NCBI GenBank assembly: GCA_016184115.1
Contig: JACPDH010000023.1
Coordinates: 1-64,000, forward strand
DNA from: Acidobacteriota bacterium
GTDB lineage: Bacteria > Acidobacteriota > Thermoanaerobaculia > Gp7-AA8
DNA length: 64,000 bases
Direction of reading: 5' to 3'
The translations under genes were made by a program, and so were the position numbers. Below the pieces are notes generated by a model. It was not told the origin of the DNA. It was given only the letters and a program-made list of their open reading frames with translations, and did not search any database. The first letter of the stretch is position 1. The number at the start of each line of letters is the position of its first letter. Positions 54,381-62,372 of this stretch are shown piece by piece.

Positions 54381-55313
54381 CTACGTGTCACGGAGCTCCC
54401 TTCCCGTGAGTGACACGAACACATCCTCGAGCGTCGCATGGTGCGTCGAAAGGTGAAGGAGCGTTGCGCCGCTCCCCTCGAGCTCGGCGAGCAGCGCCGG
54501 CACGGTGCGCGGCAACGATTCGACGTGCAGCGCGAGGTTAGGGCCGCGCGCGTGGCATCCCTGCACTCCAGGCAGCGCGAGCAATCGTGCGGCCTCAGGC
54601 ATCGGATCGGCCGCCAGTTCGACGACGGTCGACGCCTCGAGTGCGCCAATCAACTCCGCGGGCGTGCCGAGTCTGATCACTCTCCCTCTGTCGATCACCG
54701 CAACGCGGTCACAGAGCCGTTCTGCCTCATCCATGTAGTGCGTCGTCAGAAGGACCGTCCCACCCTCTTTGCGAAACTTCGTCACCACCTCCCAGAGCTG
54801 GAGGCGGCTCTGCGGGTCGAGCCCGGTCGTCGGCTCGTCGAGGAAGAGGATCTCGGGATCGCCGACGAGCGCGCAGGCGACGGCAAGCCGTTGCCGCTGT
54901 CCGCCGGAGAGCTTCCCGACCCGCGCGTTCGCCTTCTCGTCGAGCGAGAGGCGACGGAGTACATCGTCGTGGTCGCGTCCGGTCCTGTAAAACGAGCGAA
55001 AGAGGCGAATCGTCTCGGCGACCGTCAGCTTGTCGTTGAAGCGCGTCTCCTGGAGCGAGATCCCGATCCGCTCCTTCAGCGCCTGTGTGTTACCACTCCA
55101 GCGCTCACCCAGAATTGCCACATCACCTTCGTCGGCATTGGTGAGCCCTTCGAGGATCTCGATCGTCGTCGTCTTCCCAGCGCCGTTAGGCCCGAGGAGC
55201 CCGAAGCACTCTCCGCGGCGCACCTCGAGGTCGAGTCCGTCGACCGCGACGACGTCGGGATATCGTTTGCGCAATCCTCGGCAGAGGATGGCGGGGGCGG
55301 GGGCGGGGAGCAT
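54381..55313 (-). CDS. ABC-2 type transporter ATP-binding protein
   Basis: Nucleotide-binding subunit: Walker A GPNGAGKTT, LSGGQRQRLAVACAL, Walker B LFLDEPTTGLDPQ, H-loop TTHYMDE. 310 residues with a C-terminal extension typical of CcmA/NodI/DrrA-type subunits. First of a two-gene operon with the permease; divergent in direction from nothing nearby, preceded by the GCG-class repeat locus. Confidence 0.95.
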   Translation of the reverse strand: MLPAPAPAILCRGLRKRYPDVVAVDGLDLEVRRGECFGLLGPNGAGKTTTIEILEGLTNADEGDVAILGERWSGNTQALKERIGISLQETRFNDKLTVAETIRLFRSFYRTGRDHDDVLRRLSLDEKANARVGKLSGGQRQRLAVACALVGDPEILFLDEPTTGLDPQSRLQLWEVVTKFRKEGGTVLLTTHYMDEAERLCDRVAVIDRGRVIRLGTPAELIGALEASTVVELAADPMPEAARLLALPGVQGCHARGPNLALHVESLPRTVPALLAELEGSGATLLHLSTHHATLEDVFVSLTGRELRDT

Positions 55314-55324
55314 CGTGTGATTCT

Positions 55325-55546
55325 AAATGCGGAACGCGGATTGCGGAATGCGGAATAAAGGGCCGGAGACGGGCGAGGTTGACGCTCTGATGAAAACCGA
55401 AAAGAAGAATGTCGAGAGAGGAATGAAGAAGTCGGAAGCCGGGATTGGAATCGGGATCAAGCCAACCCGACGCCTTCTTCATTCCTCATTCTTCAATCGC
55501 CATTCTCCATTTCGGTATCCACTCCGCGTTCCGCATTCCTCACACC
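55325..55546. repeat. GCG-class heptad repeat, inverted arms, with a nested GAA-class pair
   Basis: The outer arms are AATGCGGAACGCGGATTGCG (about 55325-55344) and CCGCGTTCCGCATTC (about 55523-55537). Between them lies a nested pair: AGGAATGAAGAAG (about 55420-55432) and CTTCTTCATTCCT (about 55474-55486). It lies between kup and the ABC-2 ATPase gene. Confidence 0.85.
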
Positions 55547-57561
55547 TCGATCTGCGCTCCGAGCTCGACGATACGGTTAGGCGGGAGGCGGAAGAAGAGA
55601 CCGGCGCCCGAGGCATTGCGCGCCATCCAGATGAAGAGTTTCTCGCGCCACGCCGCCATCGCGTGACGGTGCGTGGCGACGAGCGTCTCGCGCCCGAGGA
55701 AATACGACGTCTTCGCGGCGTCGAGGTCGAGCCCCTCCCGATTCACGTCGGCAAGCGCTCTCGGGATGTCGGTGTCGTCCATGAAGCCGTAGTGGATCTC
55801 CATCCTCCAGACGCCGCTACCGAGATCCTCGACGTCCGTCCGCTTCGCCGCGTCGTGGTACGGCTCGTCCATGATCTGCACGGAGAGGAGAACGATGGTT
55901 TCATGGAGGACTTTGTAGTGCTTGAGACTGTGAAGAAGGGCCGTGGGAACCGCCTCTGCGTTGCGATGCATGAAGATCGCAGTGCCCGGCACGCGATGCG
56001 GCGGATTCGACATGACCGACGCGAGGAAGAGATCCATCGGGAGCGAGCCCGAGCGAAGGCGATCGTCGAGGATCTGGCGTCCGCGCTTCCAGGTCACCAT
56101 CAGCACGTAGATGCAGGCGCCGACGACGAGGGGGAACCATCCGCCGTGGGCGATCTTCACCGCGTTTGCCGAGAAGAAAGCCACGTCGATCAGGAAGAAT
56201 GGCAGGACGACCAGCGTCGCAGCGAGTATGCTCCAGCGCCAACGCTGCACCATGACGACCCACAGCAGCACCGCCGTGACGACCATCGTGCCGGTCACGG
56301 AGATCCCGTACGCGGCCGCAAGGTTGCTCGAGCTACGGAATCCGAGCACCAGCGCGATGCACGAGATCATCAGGATCCAGTTGACGATCGGGATGTAAAT
56401 CTGGCCGATCTCGCGCTCCGAAGTGTGATCGATCTCCATTCGCGGGCTGTAGCCTAACAGTACCGCCTGTCGCGTGAGCGAGAAGGCGCCTGAGATGACC
56501 GCCTGCGACGCGATGCACGTTGCCGCAGTCGCGAGTATGACCATCGGGTAAAGCGCCCAGGAGGGAGCCATGAGGAAGAACGGGTTCACATTCGCCGACG
56601 GATCGCTCAGAAGAAGCGCACCCTGGCCGAAGTAGTTGAGCAGCAGCGCCGGCATGACGATCACGAACCATGTCGCGCGGATCGGCTTCGCGCCAAAGTG
56701 CCCCATGTCCGCGTAGAGCGCTTCGCCGCCGGTGACGACGAGGAAGACGGAACCGAGCACGAGGAAGCCGTGCACCTTCGTGGCTGCGAAAAACGCCACC
56801 GCGTGCATCGGATTGATCGCCTCGAACACCGAAGGGTATCGAACGATCTGGTTCACGCCGAGAATCGCGATCGAGACAAACCAAACGAGCGTCACGGGGC
56901 CAAAGACTGCACCAACCCCCGAGGTCCCGTGCTTCTGCAGGAGAAAGATCCCGAGAAGAATGACGATCGTGATCGGGACGACGTAAGGCGTGAACAGAGG
57001 CGTCGCGATCGAGAGACCCTCCACCGCGGATAGCACCGAGATCGCCGGCGTGATGATCCCGTCGCCATAAAAAAGCGACGCGCCGAAGAGGCCGATCACC
57101 ATGAGGATCCAGTAACGTTTGCTCTTCTCGTGCGGTGAACGGACGAGAGCGGAAAGGGCGAGAATCCCTCCTTCACCCTTGTTGTCGGCGCGCATCACGA
57201 AGACGACGTACTTGATCGAGATGATCATCACGAGCGCCCAGAAGATGAGCGAGAGCACACCGAGCACGTTCGTCGGAGTCGCAGCCACGGCATGAGGTCC
57301 GTGGAAGCACTCGCGTATCGCATAGAGAGGGCTCGTTCCAATATCGCCGTAGACGACACCCATCGCGGCGAGGGAGAGCGCGGCAAAATAGCCGACACCT
57401 CGGTTTCGGGGATCTGCGTGTTCGCTCAGAGGGTCACTCCCGGCGCGGCCTGCCTCGCAAAATGGCGAGGTTCCGGCTTCTTCGTACTCTGCTTCATCGC
57501 GCCACGGTTCGGATTCGTTTGGATTGTTCCCGGGCGTGCCAGGGTCACAACGATACCTCAA
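55540..57561 (-). CDS. kup: Kup potassium uptake permease
   Basis: Low-affinity K+ transporter of the KUP/HAK family, 673 residues with about 12 TM helices (SLAAMGVVYGDIGTSPLYA is the family signature; VFVMRADNKGEGGILAL the second). The start is uncertain: TTG at 57561 (with GAGGGG nearby) adds a polar N-terminal extension of about 55 residues; the core homology begins at GYFAALSLAA. The C-terminal domain is cytoplasmic. Leftward and alone, with a repeat locus after it. Confidence 0.93.
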   Translation of the reverse strand: MRYRCDPGTPGNNPNESEPWRDEAEYEEAGTSPFCEAGRAGSDPLSEHADPRNRGVGYFAALSLAAMGVVYGDIGTSPLYAIRECFHGPHAVAATPTNVLGVLSLIFWALVMIISIKYVVFVMRADNKGEGGILALSALVRSPHEKSKRYWILMVIGLFGASLFYGDGIITPAISVLSAVEGLSIATPLFTPYVVPITIVILLGIFLLQKHGTSGVGAVFGPVTLVWFVSIAILGVNQIVRYPSVFEAINPMHAVAFFAATKVHGFLVLGSVFLVVTGGEALYADMGHFGAKPIRATWFVIVMPALLLNYFGQGALLLSDPSANVNPFFLMAPSWALYPMVILATAATCIASQAVISGAFSLTRQAVLLGYSPRMEIDHTSEREIGQIYIPIVNWILMISCIALVLGFRSSSNLAAAYGISVTGTMVVTAVLLWVVMVQRWRWSILAATLVVLPFFLIDVAFFSANAVKIAHGGWFPLVVGACIYVLMVTWKRGRQILDDRLRSGSLPMDLFLASVMSNPPHRVPGTAIFMHRNAEAVPTALLHSLKHYKVLHETIVLLSVQIMDEPYHDAAKRTDVEDLGSGVWRMEIHYGFMDDTDIPRALADVNREGLDLDAAKTSYFLGRETLVATHRHAMAAWREKLFIWMARNASGAGLFFRLPPNRIVELGAQIEV

Positions 57562-57609
57562 CCGCCCCTCGGCCGATAGCTGCCGCGGGGCGGGACGGCC
57601 GGCGCCGCA

Positions 57610-58722
57610 TCATGCGTGCGCTGGCACCGCCGTGAGCATCGACACCGCATGCTTCCAGTCGCGACGTGCGTCCGCAAGAGCCTGCCTCGCTTCGCGGCGC
57701 GTCTGCCTCCAGGACTTCGAGAGCCCCTCCGCCCGCTCCTCCGCCTGGCGTCGCCAGAGCTCGACCGCCCGCGCGAACTTCTCGCGCGCCGCGGCAACAC
57801 GCTGCCGGATCTCCTCGGCGCGATCGCGCGAAGCCACGTCGAGGCGTGGTGCAAGCGTTTCCATCGCCGCCTCCATTCGCGCCTGCTCGATCGTCGGCGC
57901 CGCAACCCGGCGAAGCTCCCACGCCTGCCCTGCCGCCTGCAGTCCGCGAATCAGCCATTTCGACGGATCCCAGTGGTACCAGTGAATCCCGTTCCTGAAG
58001 TCGCTCGGGAAACGATGGTGGAAGCTGTGATAGCCCTCGCCGAAGGTCAGCAGCGCAACGAATGGATTGTCGCGCGCCGAGGAGCGCGCATCGAATGACG
58101 GCGCGCCGAGTGTGTGCGCGAGAGAGTTCACGAAAAACGTGGAATGGTGCACGGCCGCGACCCGGAGAAACCCACCCCAGAGAAGCCCCGCGACCCAGTC
58201 ACCGAAATACACACCGACGAGCGCGGGAAGCCCAAAACCGGCGACGATCATCAGCACGTTGTGCCAGCGGTGTTGCCACATCACGACCGGGTTCTTCAGC
58301 AGATCTTTCGCGTTCTCATACTTCCCGTTACCCGGGTTCTTGTAGAAGATCCAGAGGATGTGCGCCCACCAGAACCCACGCTTGATGTTGTATGGATCCC
58401 AGTCGCGGTCGACGTATCGGTGATGGATGCGATGCGACGACGACCACTGCAGGATCGAGTTCTGCGCCGCGAGCGCACCGAAGACCGCGAAGAACGCCTC
58501 CGTGGCGCGCGAAGCCTCGTACGCCTTGTGCGAGAAAAGGCGATGGTAGCCCGCCGTGATCGACAATCCGACGAGAAAGTACATCACGAGCGCGAGCCCG
58601 AGCATCCACCACTCGAAACCGTGCGCGAGCGTCCACGCCGCGGTACCGAAGACCGCGATCAGCGGGGTCAGCATCAGAAAGCCGATATTGACCCAGTCCT
58701 TCTTCGTCGTCGTCGTTTCCAT
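57610..58722 (-). CDS. Fatty acid/acyl-CoA desaturase with C-terminal helical extension
   Basis: Membrane diiron desaturase introducing a double bond, Delta9-type. 370 residues. Three His boxes: HRLFSH, HRIHHRYVD and GEGYHSFHH, between four TM segments, as in acyl-CoA/lipid desaturases. The C-terminal 90 residues (about 285-370, RMEAAMETLAPRLDVASRDRAEEIRQRV...) are charged and helical, not part of the usual enzyme. Start METTTTKK at 58722 with AGGAG 7 nt upstream. Its leader contains a terminator-like hairpin. Confidence 0.93.
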   Translation of the reverse strand: METTTTKKDWVNIGFLMLTPLIAVFGTAAWTLAHGFEWWMLGLALVMYFLVGLSITAGYHRLFSHKAYEASRATEAFFAVFGALAAQNSILQWSSSHRIHHRYVDRDWDPYNIKRGFWWAHILWIFYKNPGNGKYENAKDLLKNPVVMWQHRWHNVLMIVAGFGLPALVGVYFGDWVAGLLWGGFLRVAAVHHSTFFVNSLAHTLGAPSFDARSSARDNPFVALLTFGEGYHSFHHRFPSDFRNGIHWYHWDPSKWLIRGLQAAGQAWELRRVAAPTIEQARMEAAMETLAPRLDVASRDRAEEIRQRVAAAREKFARAVELWRRQAEERAEGLSKSWRQTRREARQALADARRDWKHAVSMLTAVPAHA

Positions 58723-58741
58723 CGGGAGTCTCCTGCGCGCT

Positions 58742-58786
58742 AAAAAAGCGGCGTCCGGGCATGAATACGCCACGCCCCGGACGCCG
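58742..58786 (-). promoter_or_regulatory. Terminator-like hairpin in the desaturase leader (possible attenuator)
   Basis: On the minus strand an 11-bp GC-rich stem (58786-58776 with 58759-58749) around a 16-nt loop is followed by TTTTTT (58747-58742), ending 19 nt before the desaturase ATG. It is an intrinsic-terminator shape, and just upstream GCATC-TGTTAC-GATGC forms a small second hairpin. No minus-strand gene lies upstream within reach, so it may regulate the desaturase by attenuation (temperature or membrane cues are guesses). Confidence 0.6.
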
Positions 58787-58853
58787 ATTCCCGCATCGTA
58801 ACAGATGCGAGGTTACACCGAGGTAAAAAGGCGGGCCAAAAGGCAGCTGGGAG

Positions 58854-58925
58854 GGCATAGGTCAAAGGTCAGAGCAGGCCAGCGGACCTCCCACCTTTGA
58901 CCTATGCCCTGCTTTCCGACCTGCC
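58854..58925. repeat. AGGTC-class heptad repeat, 16-bp perfect inverted arms
   Basis: GGCATAGGTCAAAGGT (58854-58869) pairs perfectly with ACCTTTGACCTATGCC (58893-58908), 23 bp apart; GCAGGCC and CCTGC extend the pattern. It lies in the divergent gap between the desaturase and zincin genes, about 30 bp from the latter. Confidence 0.92.
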
Positions 58926-58938
58926 TTACCATGACGTC

Positions 58939-59325
58939 ATGAGCGAAGACTGGCGCATGTCGAAAGAGCAGTTCGCGCGACTCGTCGAGGAGGCTGTGGC
59001 GGCGATTCCCGAGCGCTTCGCCCGCGCGCTTCAGAACATCGCCGTCGTCGTCGAGGAGGAACCTTCCGACGACGATCTCGATCTACTCGACGATCCCGAC
59101 GAGTTTGAAGAAGACGACGAGTTGTTAGGCATCTACCGAGGAGTTCCACTCCCCGAGCGCTCGTGGTCCGACCCGGCTGCACTCCCCGACCAGATCGCCA
59201 TCTTCCGCGGACCGATCGTCCGAATCTCCGAAACACGCGACGACGCGATCGACGAGATCCGCGACACCGTCATCCACGAAATCGGTCACTACTTCGGCCT
59301 CGACGACGAAGAAATGCCGTTCTAG
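58939..59325 (+). CDS. Zincin-like metallopeptidase (HExxH)
   Basis: 128 residues with the zinc-binding HEIGHYFG (HExxHxxG) near the C-terminus, as in the small metallopeptidase family with a Met-containing end (DDEEMPF). MSEDWRMSKEQF is the most plausible N-terminus (ATG 58939 or 58957); the frame runs to a TTG in the repeat at 58897. Substrate unknown. Its stop overlaps the convergent small membrane gene by 4 bp. Confidence 0.85.
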   Translation: MSEDWRMSKEQFARLVEEAVAAIPERFARALQNIAVVVEEEPSDDDLDLLDDPDEFEEDDELLGIYRGVPLPERSWSDPAALPDQIAIFRGPIVRISETRDDAIDEIRDTVIHEIGHYFGLDDEEMPF

Positions 59326-59609
59326 AACATAAACGCGAACACGAGCTTCCCGGCAAGCGCGATCATCGCGAGCGGCACGATGACCAGCGCGATCAGGATG
59401 AGCACCGGAGCGAGCAGCGCGGCCAGGGCCGTGAGAATCACCGCCGCGATCACGAACTTCACCAGCCCGAACGCGATCTTGAGCGGAATGAGCGCCACGG
59501 TGAAGAGGAGCTTGAGCAGCAGGACCACGAATCCGATCGTCATGCCAACGACCGCGATCACGATAGTCACGGTAACGAGACTGATGATCAGACCGAGAAA
59601 GGTACCCAT
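59322..59609 (-). CDS. Small hydrophobic membrane protein
   Basis: 95 residues, almost entirely hydrophobic with about three TM segments (IISLVTVTIVIAVVGMTIGF, LLFTVALIPLKIAFGLVKFV, LLAPVLILIALVIVPLAMIA). No family recognised. Overlaps the convergent metallopeptidase gene by 4 bp at 59322-59325. GGAGG lies just upstream of the ATG. Confidence 0.6.
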   Translation of the reverse strand: MGTFLGLIISLVTVTIVIAVVGMTIGFVVLLLKLLFTVALIPLKIAFGLVKFVIAAVILTALAALLAPVLILIALVIVPLAMIALAGKLVFAFMF

Positions 59610-59678
59610 TGCGCCACCTCCTGAAGTGGAGATACGAGGTTGGCAGCGGGAGGTTGCACGGAACTGCGGAGTGGCGTC

Positions 59679-60125
59679 CTACAACGTCACCATGAAACTG
59701 ACGCCGTGCCGTTCGAAGCCCAGAGCGTCGTAGAAGCGATGTGCTTCCTCGCGTGCGAGGTTGCTCGAGAGGACGAGCTTGTAGCAGCCCGCGTCGCGGC
59801 ATCGCGCCATCGCGTGCTCCATCATCGCGCGACCGACTCCTCGTCCCCGTGAACCGGAGGCGACGACGACATCCTCTACGATCCCTTCGGGGGCGCAACG
59901 ATCGCCGAGCGTATCGACGATGCAGAGAGCGTACGTCCCAACAGTCGCGTCACCGTCGAACGCGATGAACACCCGATAGTCGGGATAGAGCGCGAGCCGT
60001 GCGAACACCGCCTCGAGACGCTCCGGCGTGACTCGCGGCGCCTTGACGGAGAGCTCGCGATAAAGCTCGAGGAGCCGCGGCAGATCGTCGTGCGTCGCCT
60101 GCCGGATCGCGACCGGCATCGTCAT
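59679..60125 (-). CDS. GNAT-family N-acetyltransferase
   Basis: About 148 residues: IRQATHDDLPRLLELYREL (beta1-alpha1), VFIAFDGDATVGTYALCIV, and the acetyl-CoA loop GSRGRGVGRAMMEHAMARCRDAGCYKLVL (R/QxxGxG/A), then YDALGFERHG. Start at 60125 (MTMPVAIR) or 60119, the latter better spaced from GGAGG. The long frame upstream lies over the kinase gene. Substrate unknown. It follows the Ser/Thr kinase gene by 8 bp, so they are probably co-transcribed. Confidence 0.9.
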   Translation of the reverse strand: MTMPVAIRQATHDDLPRLLELYRELSVKAPRVTPERLEAVFARLALYPDYRVFIAFDGDATVGTYALCIVDTLGDRCAPEGIVEDVVVASGSRGRGVGRAMMEHAMARCRDAGCYKLVLSSNLAREEAHRFYDALGFERHGVSFMVTL

Positions 60126-60133
60126 TCCTCCGC

Positions 60134-61438
60134 TCAACCGAGCCACTTCTTCAACCTGGAGGAGAGCCTCCCGCTCTCCTTCGCGGTCTCCTCGCCAACG
60201 TACTGAGTGTAGTCGACGACGCGCCGGAAGGCCTCGGTCTCGGGCCAGAACGCGAAGCGGTAAAGCCACCGCCGAGGTGGCCCCTCGTCGAGCTCCGCGC
60301 GTTCGAGTCGGTAAGGACGCCCTTCGAACATGAGCGTCATCGACGGCGTCCAATCGGTTCGCTCGCGCGGCGAGGCGAGCACGAGCGCCCAGCCGCCGAT
60401 TTCGTCATCGAGCACGTAGTCTCCGCCCGCGAGACGCCGCATCTGTCCGCGACTCCTATCCTTCCGGAGCTCGAGTGCGAGATCGGCCGCGGTCGGAAAG
60501 CGATCCGCCGGTTGCTTCTCCAGGCACTTGAGGACGACGCGATTCATCCAAATCGGAATCTCGGAACGGATCGCGCGCGGCGCGGGCGCCGGTTCGCGGG
60601 TGTGCGCGAGGGCAAGCGCCATCGCGCTGTCGGCGACGAAGGGAAGCCGGCCGGTCAGCAGTTCGAAGAAAACGACGCCTAACGAGTAGACGTCGCTCCT
60701 GCCATCGACGCGGTGTCCCTCGAACTGTTCGGGTGACATGTACTCCGGCGTTCCGACGACCATGCCGGTCGCCGTGATCGTCTTCATGTCGATTCCGACG
60801 CCGCGCGCAACGCCGAAGTCGAGCAGGCGGACCGATCCGTCCGTCGTGATCATCACGTTGTGAGGCTTCACGTCACGGTGGATCACTCCATGCCGATGCG
60901 CCTCGTCGAGCGCATCGGCGACCGCGGCGCAGATTCGCGCCCCTTCGTCTGGCGCGAACGGTCCCAGCTCCCGCACGACCCGCCGCAGATTCTTCCCGTC
61001 GACGAACTCCGCGACGAAGTACATCTCGTCGTCCAGCAGACCTGACCCCGAAATCTTTGGAATCGACGGATGGCTGATCTTCGCCAGAACGCCGATCTCA
61101 CGCCTGAAGCGCTCCGAGCCGCCCGGATCGTCCGCGGCGGCATGCAGGATCTTCAACGCCAGTTGCTCGCCCGACTCCCGGTCGCGCACGCGATAGACGC
61201 TCCCCATGCCGCCGCGACCGAGAAACGCCTCGATCTCGTACCGCCCCGCGTAGAGATGTCCATCTGCGTAGTCGGGGAGCCTGGCGCGCCCCGTCCGCGG
61301 AGAGACATCGGGCGTGCTCCGCTTCTCAGTCGAGAGCTCCGCAAGAGGAGTCGTGCGCGAGACGGTGATCTCGCCGCACACCGCACACACCTTTCCCTCT
61401 TCGAGCCCGTCGAACCCGCAGTTCGCGCAGATGGCCAT
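60134..61438 (-). CDS. Ser/Thr protein kinase with N-terminal zinc ribbon
   Basis: 434 residues: zinc ribbon CANCGFDG...CAVCG (residues 4-22), a Hanks-type kinase (about 68-330) with GRGGMGSVY, AVK-like ALKIL, HRDVKPHNV, DFGVARG and GTPEYMSPEQ, and a C-terminal domain of about 100 residues (GGWALVLASPRERTDWTPSMTLMFEGRPYRLERA) of unknown type. No TM segment is evident, so it is soluble. All catalytic residues (Lys, HRD, DFG) are intact. It probably co-transcribes with the GNAT gene. Confidence 0.92.
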   Translation of the reverse strand: MAICANCGFDGLEEGKVCAVCGEITVSRTTPLAELSTEKRSTPDVSPRTGRARLPDYADGHLYAGRYEIEAFLGRGGMGSVYRVRDRESGEQLALKILHAAADDPGGSERFRREIGVLAKISHPSIPKISGSGLLDDEMYFVAEFVDGKNLRRVVRELGPFAPDEGARICAAVADALDEAHRHGVIHRDVKPHNVMITTDGSVRLLDFGVARGVGIDMKTITATGMVVGTPEYMSPEQFEGHRVDGRSDVYSLGVVFFELLTGRLPFVADSAMALALAHTREPAPAPRAIRSEIPIWMNRVVLKCLEKQPADRFPTAADLALELRKDRSRGQMRRLAGGDYVLDDEIGGWALVLASPRERTDWTPSMTLMFEGRPYRLERAELDEGPPRRWLYRFAFWPETEAFRRVVDYTQYVGEETAKESGRLSSRLKKWLG

Positions 61439-61534
61439 GGGATTGGGTGATTGTAGTACCGCTGCCCTGCGAAAAGGCCGTCGTCGACGAACGTGACGAT
61501 GTCGTAGATCGGGCGACTTCCGGCGAATCGGTCG

Positions 61535-61930
61535 TCAGCGTCCGCCATCGATGACGACGGCCACCGCGGTCGCCTGCCGAGGGTACGACTCCTTGACTGC
61601 TCCGTCGTACCAGGCGCTCACGGTCATTCCTTCGCCAAGCTCGGCGGATGACACGGGCCGCATCGTGCCGGCTTCGTCACGGTAAAGCACCGTCGCGGGC
61701 GAGATCGTCACGACGTCCTTCGCTGCGTCGGCCTCGACGAGGATGCGAAGCGGCTCGTCTCCATTCGCCGCCATGATCCTCGTGATCGTCCCGCGGATGT
61801 CGGCTGCACGTTCCGGAAGAACCGGAGGGTCGGCGACGGGCGTCACTCCTTCTGGCCCACCGGTCGTGGCACATGCCGCGAGGAGCAGAAACGCAATCGC
61901 CGAGATGAGAACGAAATGGGCAAGACGCAC
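61535..61930 (-). CDS. Hypothetical lipoprotein (DUF3221-like)
   Basis: 131 residues with a lipoprotein signal (LISAIAFLLLAACATT, lipobox Cys20), then a beta-barrel-like small domain (IRGTITRIMAANGDEPLRILVEAD...ISPATVLYRDEAGTMRPVSSAELGEGMTVSAWYDG), similar in pattern to DUF3221/YobA. Function unknown. It lies between the Ser/Thr kinase and YkgJ-like genes on the same strand. Confidence 0.65.
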   Translation of the reverse strand: MRLAHFVLISAIAFLLLAACATTGGPEGVTPVADPPVLPERAADIRGTITRIMAANGDEPLRILVEADAAKDVVTISPATVLYRDEAGTMRPVSSAELGEGMTVSAWYDGAVKESYPRQATAVAVVIDGGR

Positions 61931-61953
61931 GACTCCTCCTGATCCAGCTGCTT

Positions 61954-62322
61954 CTAATCCTGCACGAGGGGAACGAACTCGGGATCGTCCTGGCGGTCAC
62001 GCTCCCAGCTCAGGAAGTCCCAGTAGCCGCAGTGATGCTCTTCGGGATAGTTGCGACACGTCTGAGGTCGCACGTCGTAGATCGTGCAGCGTCGCGTGTC
62101 GGTGTCAAGGAAGCGGCAGACGCTGCCGTAGATCGCATCCTTCTGGTGGCGCAGTACGCGGTCACCATCGACAATCTTCGTGAATCGCTTCTTCGCGAAC
62201 TCCTTGTCGATCCCGAAGTGCTTCCCGATGCGCTCGATCTCGCGCTCGGTGAGCTCGATCGCGGGGTAGCTGCAACAGTACGCAGGGCACTTCGCACAGT
62301 CATAATTCGGTTTCTTCGCCAA
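61954..62322 (-). CDS. YkgJ-family Cys cluster protein
   Basis: 122 residues with Cys-rich metal-binding motif CAKCPAYCCSYPAIELTEREIERI and later CRFLDTDTRRCTIYDVRPQTCRNYP, the YkgJ/Fe-S or zinc-chelating family pattern (CxxC(x)nCC...C..C). Start is a TTG (62322) with AAGGAG upstream; the frame beyond is in the heptad-repeat region. Function is unknown; proposed metal binding. Confidence 0.85.
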   Translation of the reverse strand: MAKKPNYDCAKCPAYCCSYPAIELTEREIERIGKHFGIDKEFAKKRFTKIVDGDRVLRHQKDAIYGSVCRFLDTDTRRCTIYDVRPQTCRNYPEEHHCGYWDFLSWERDRQDDPEFVPLVQD

Positions 62323-62372
62323 AACGCCGGACTCCTTACGGAAGGTTCGGGAGAGTCTAGACGAGAAAAGGC

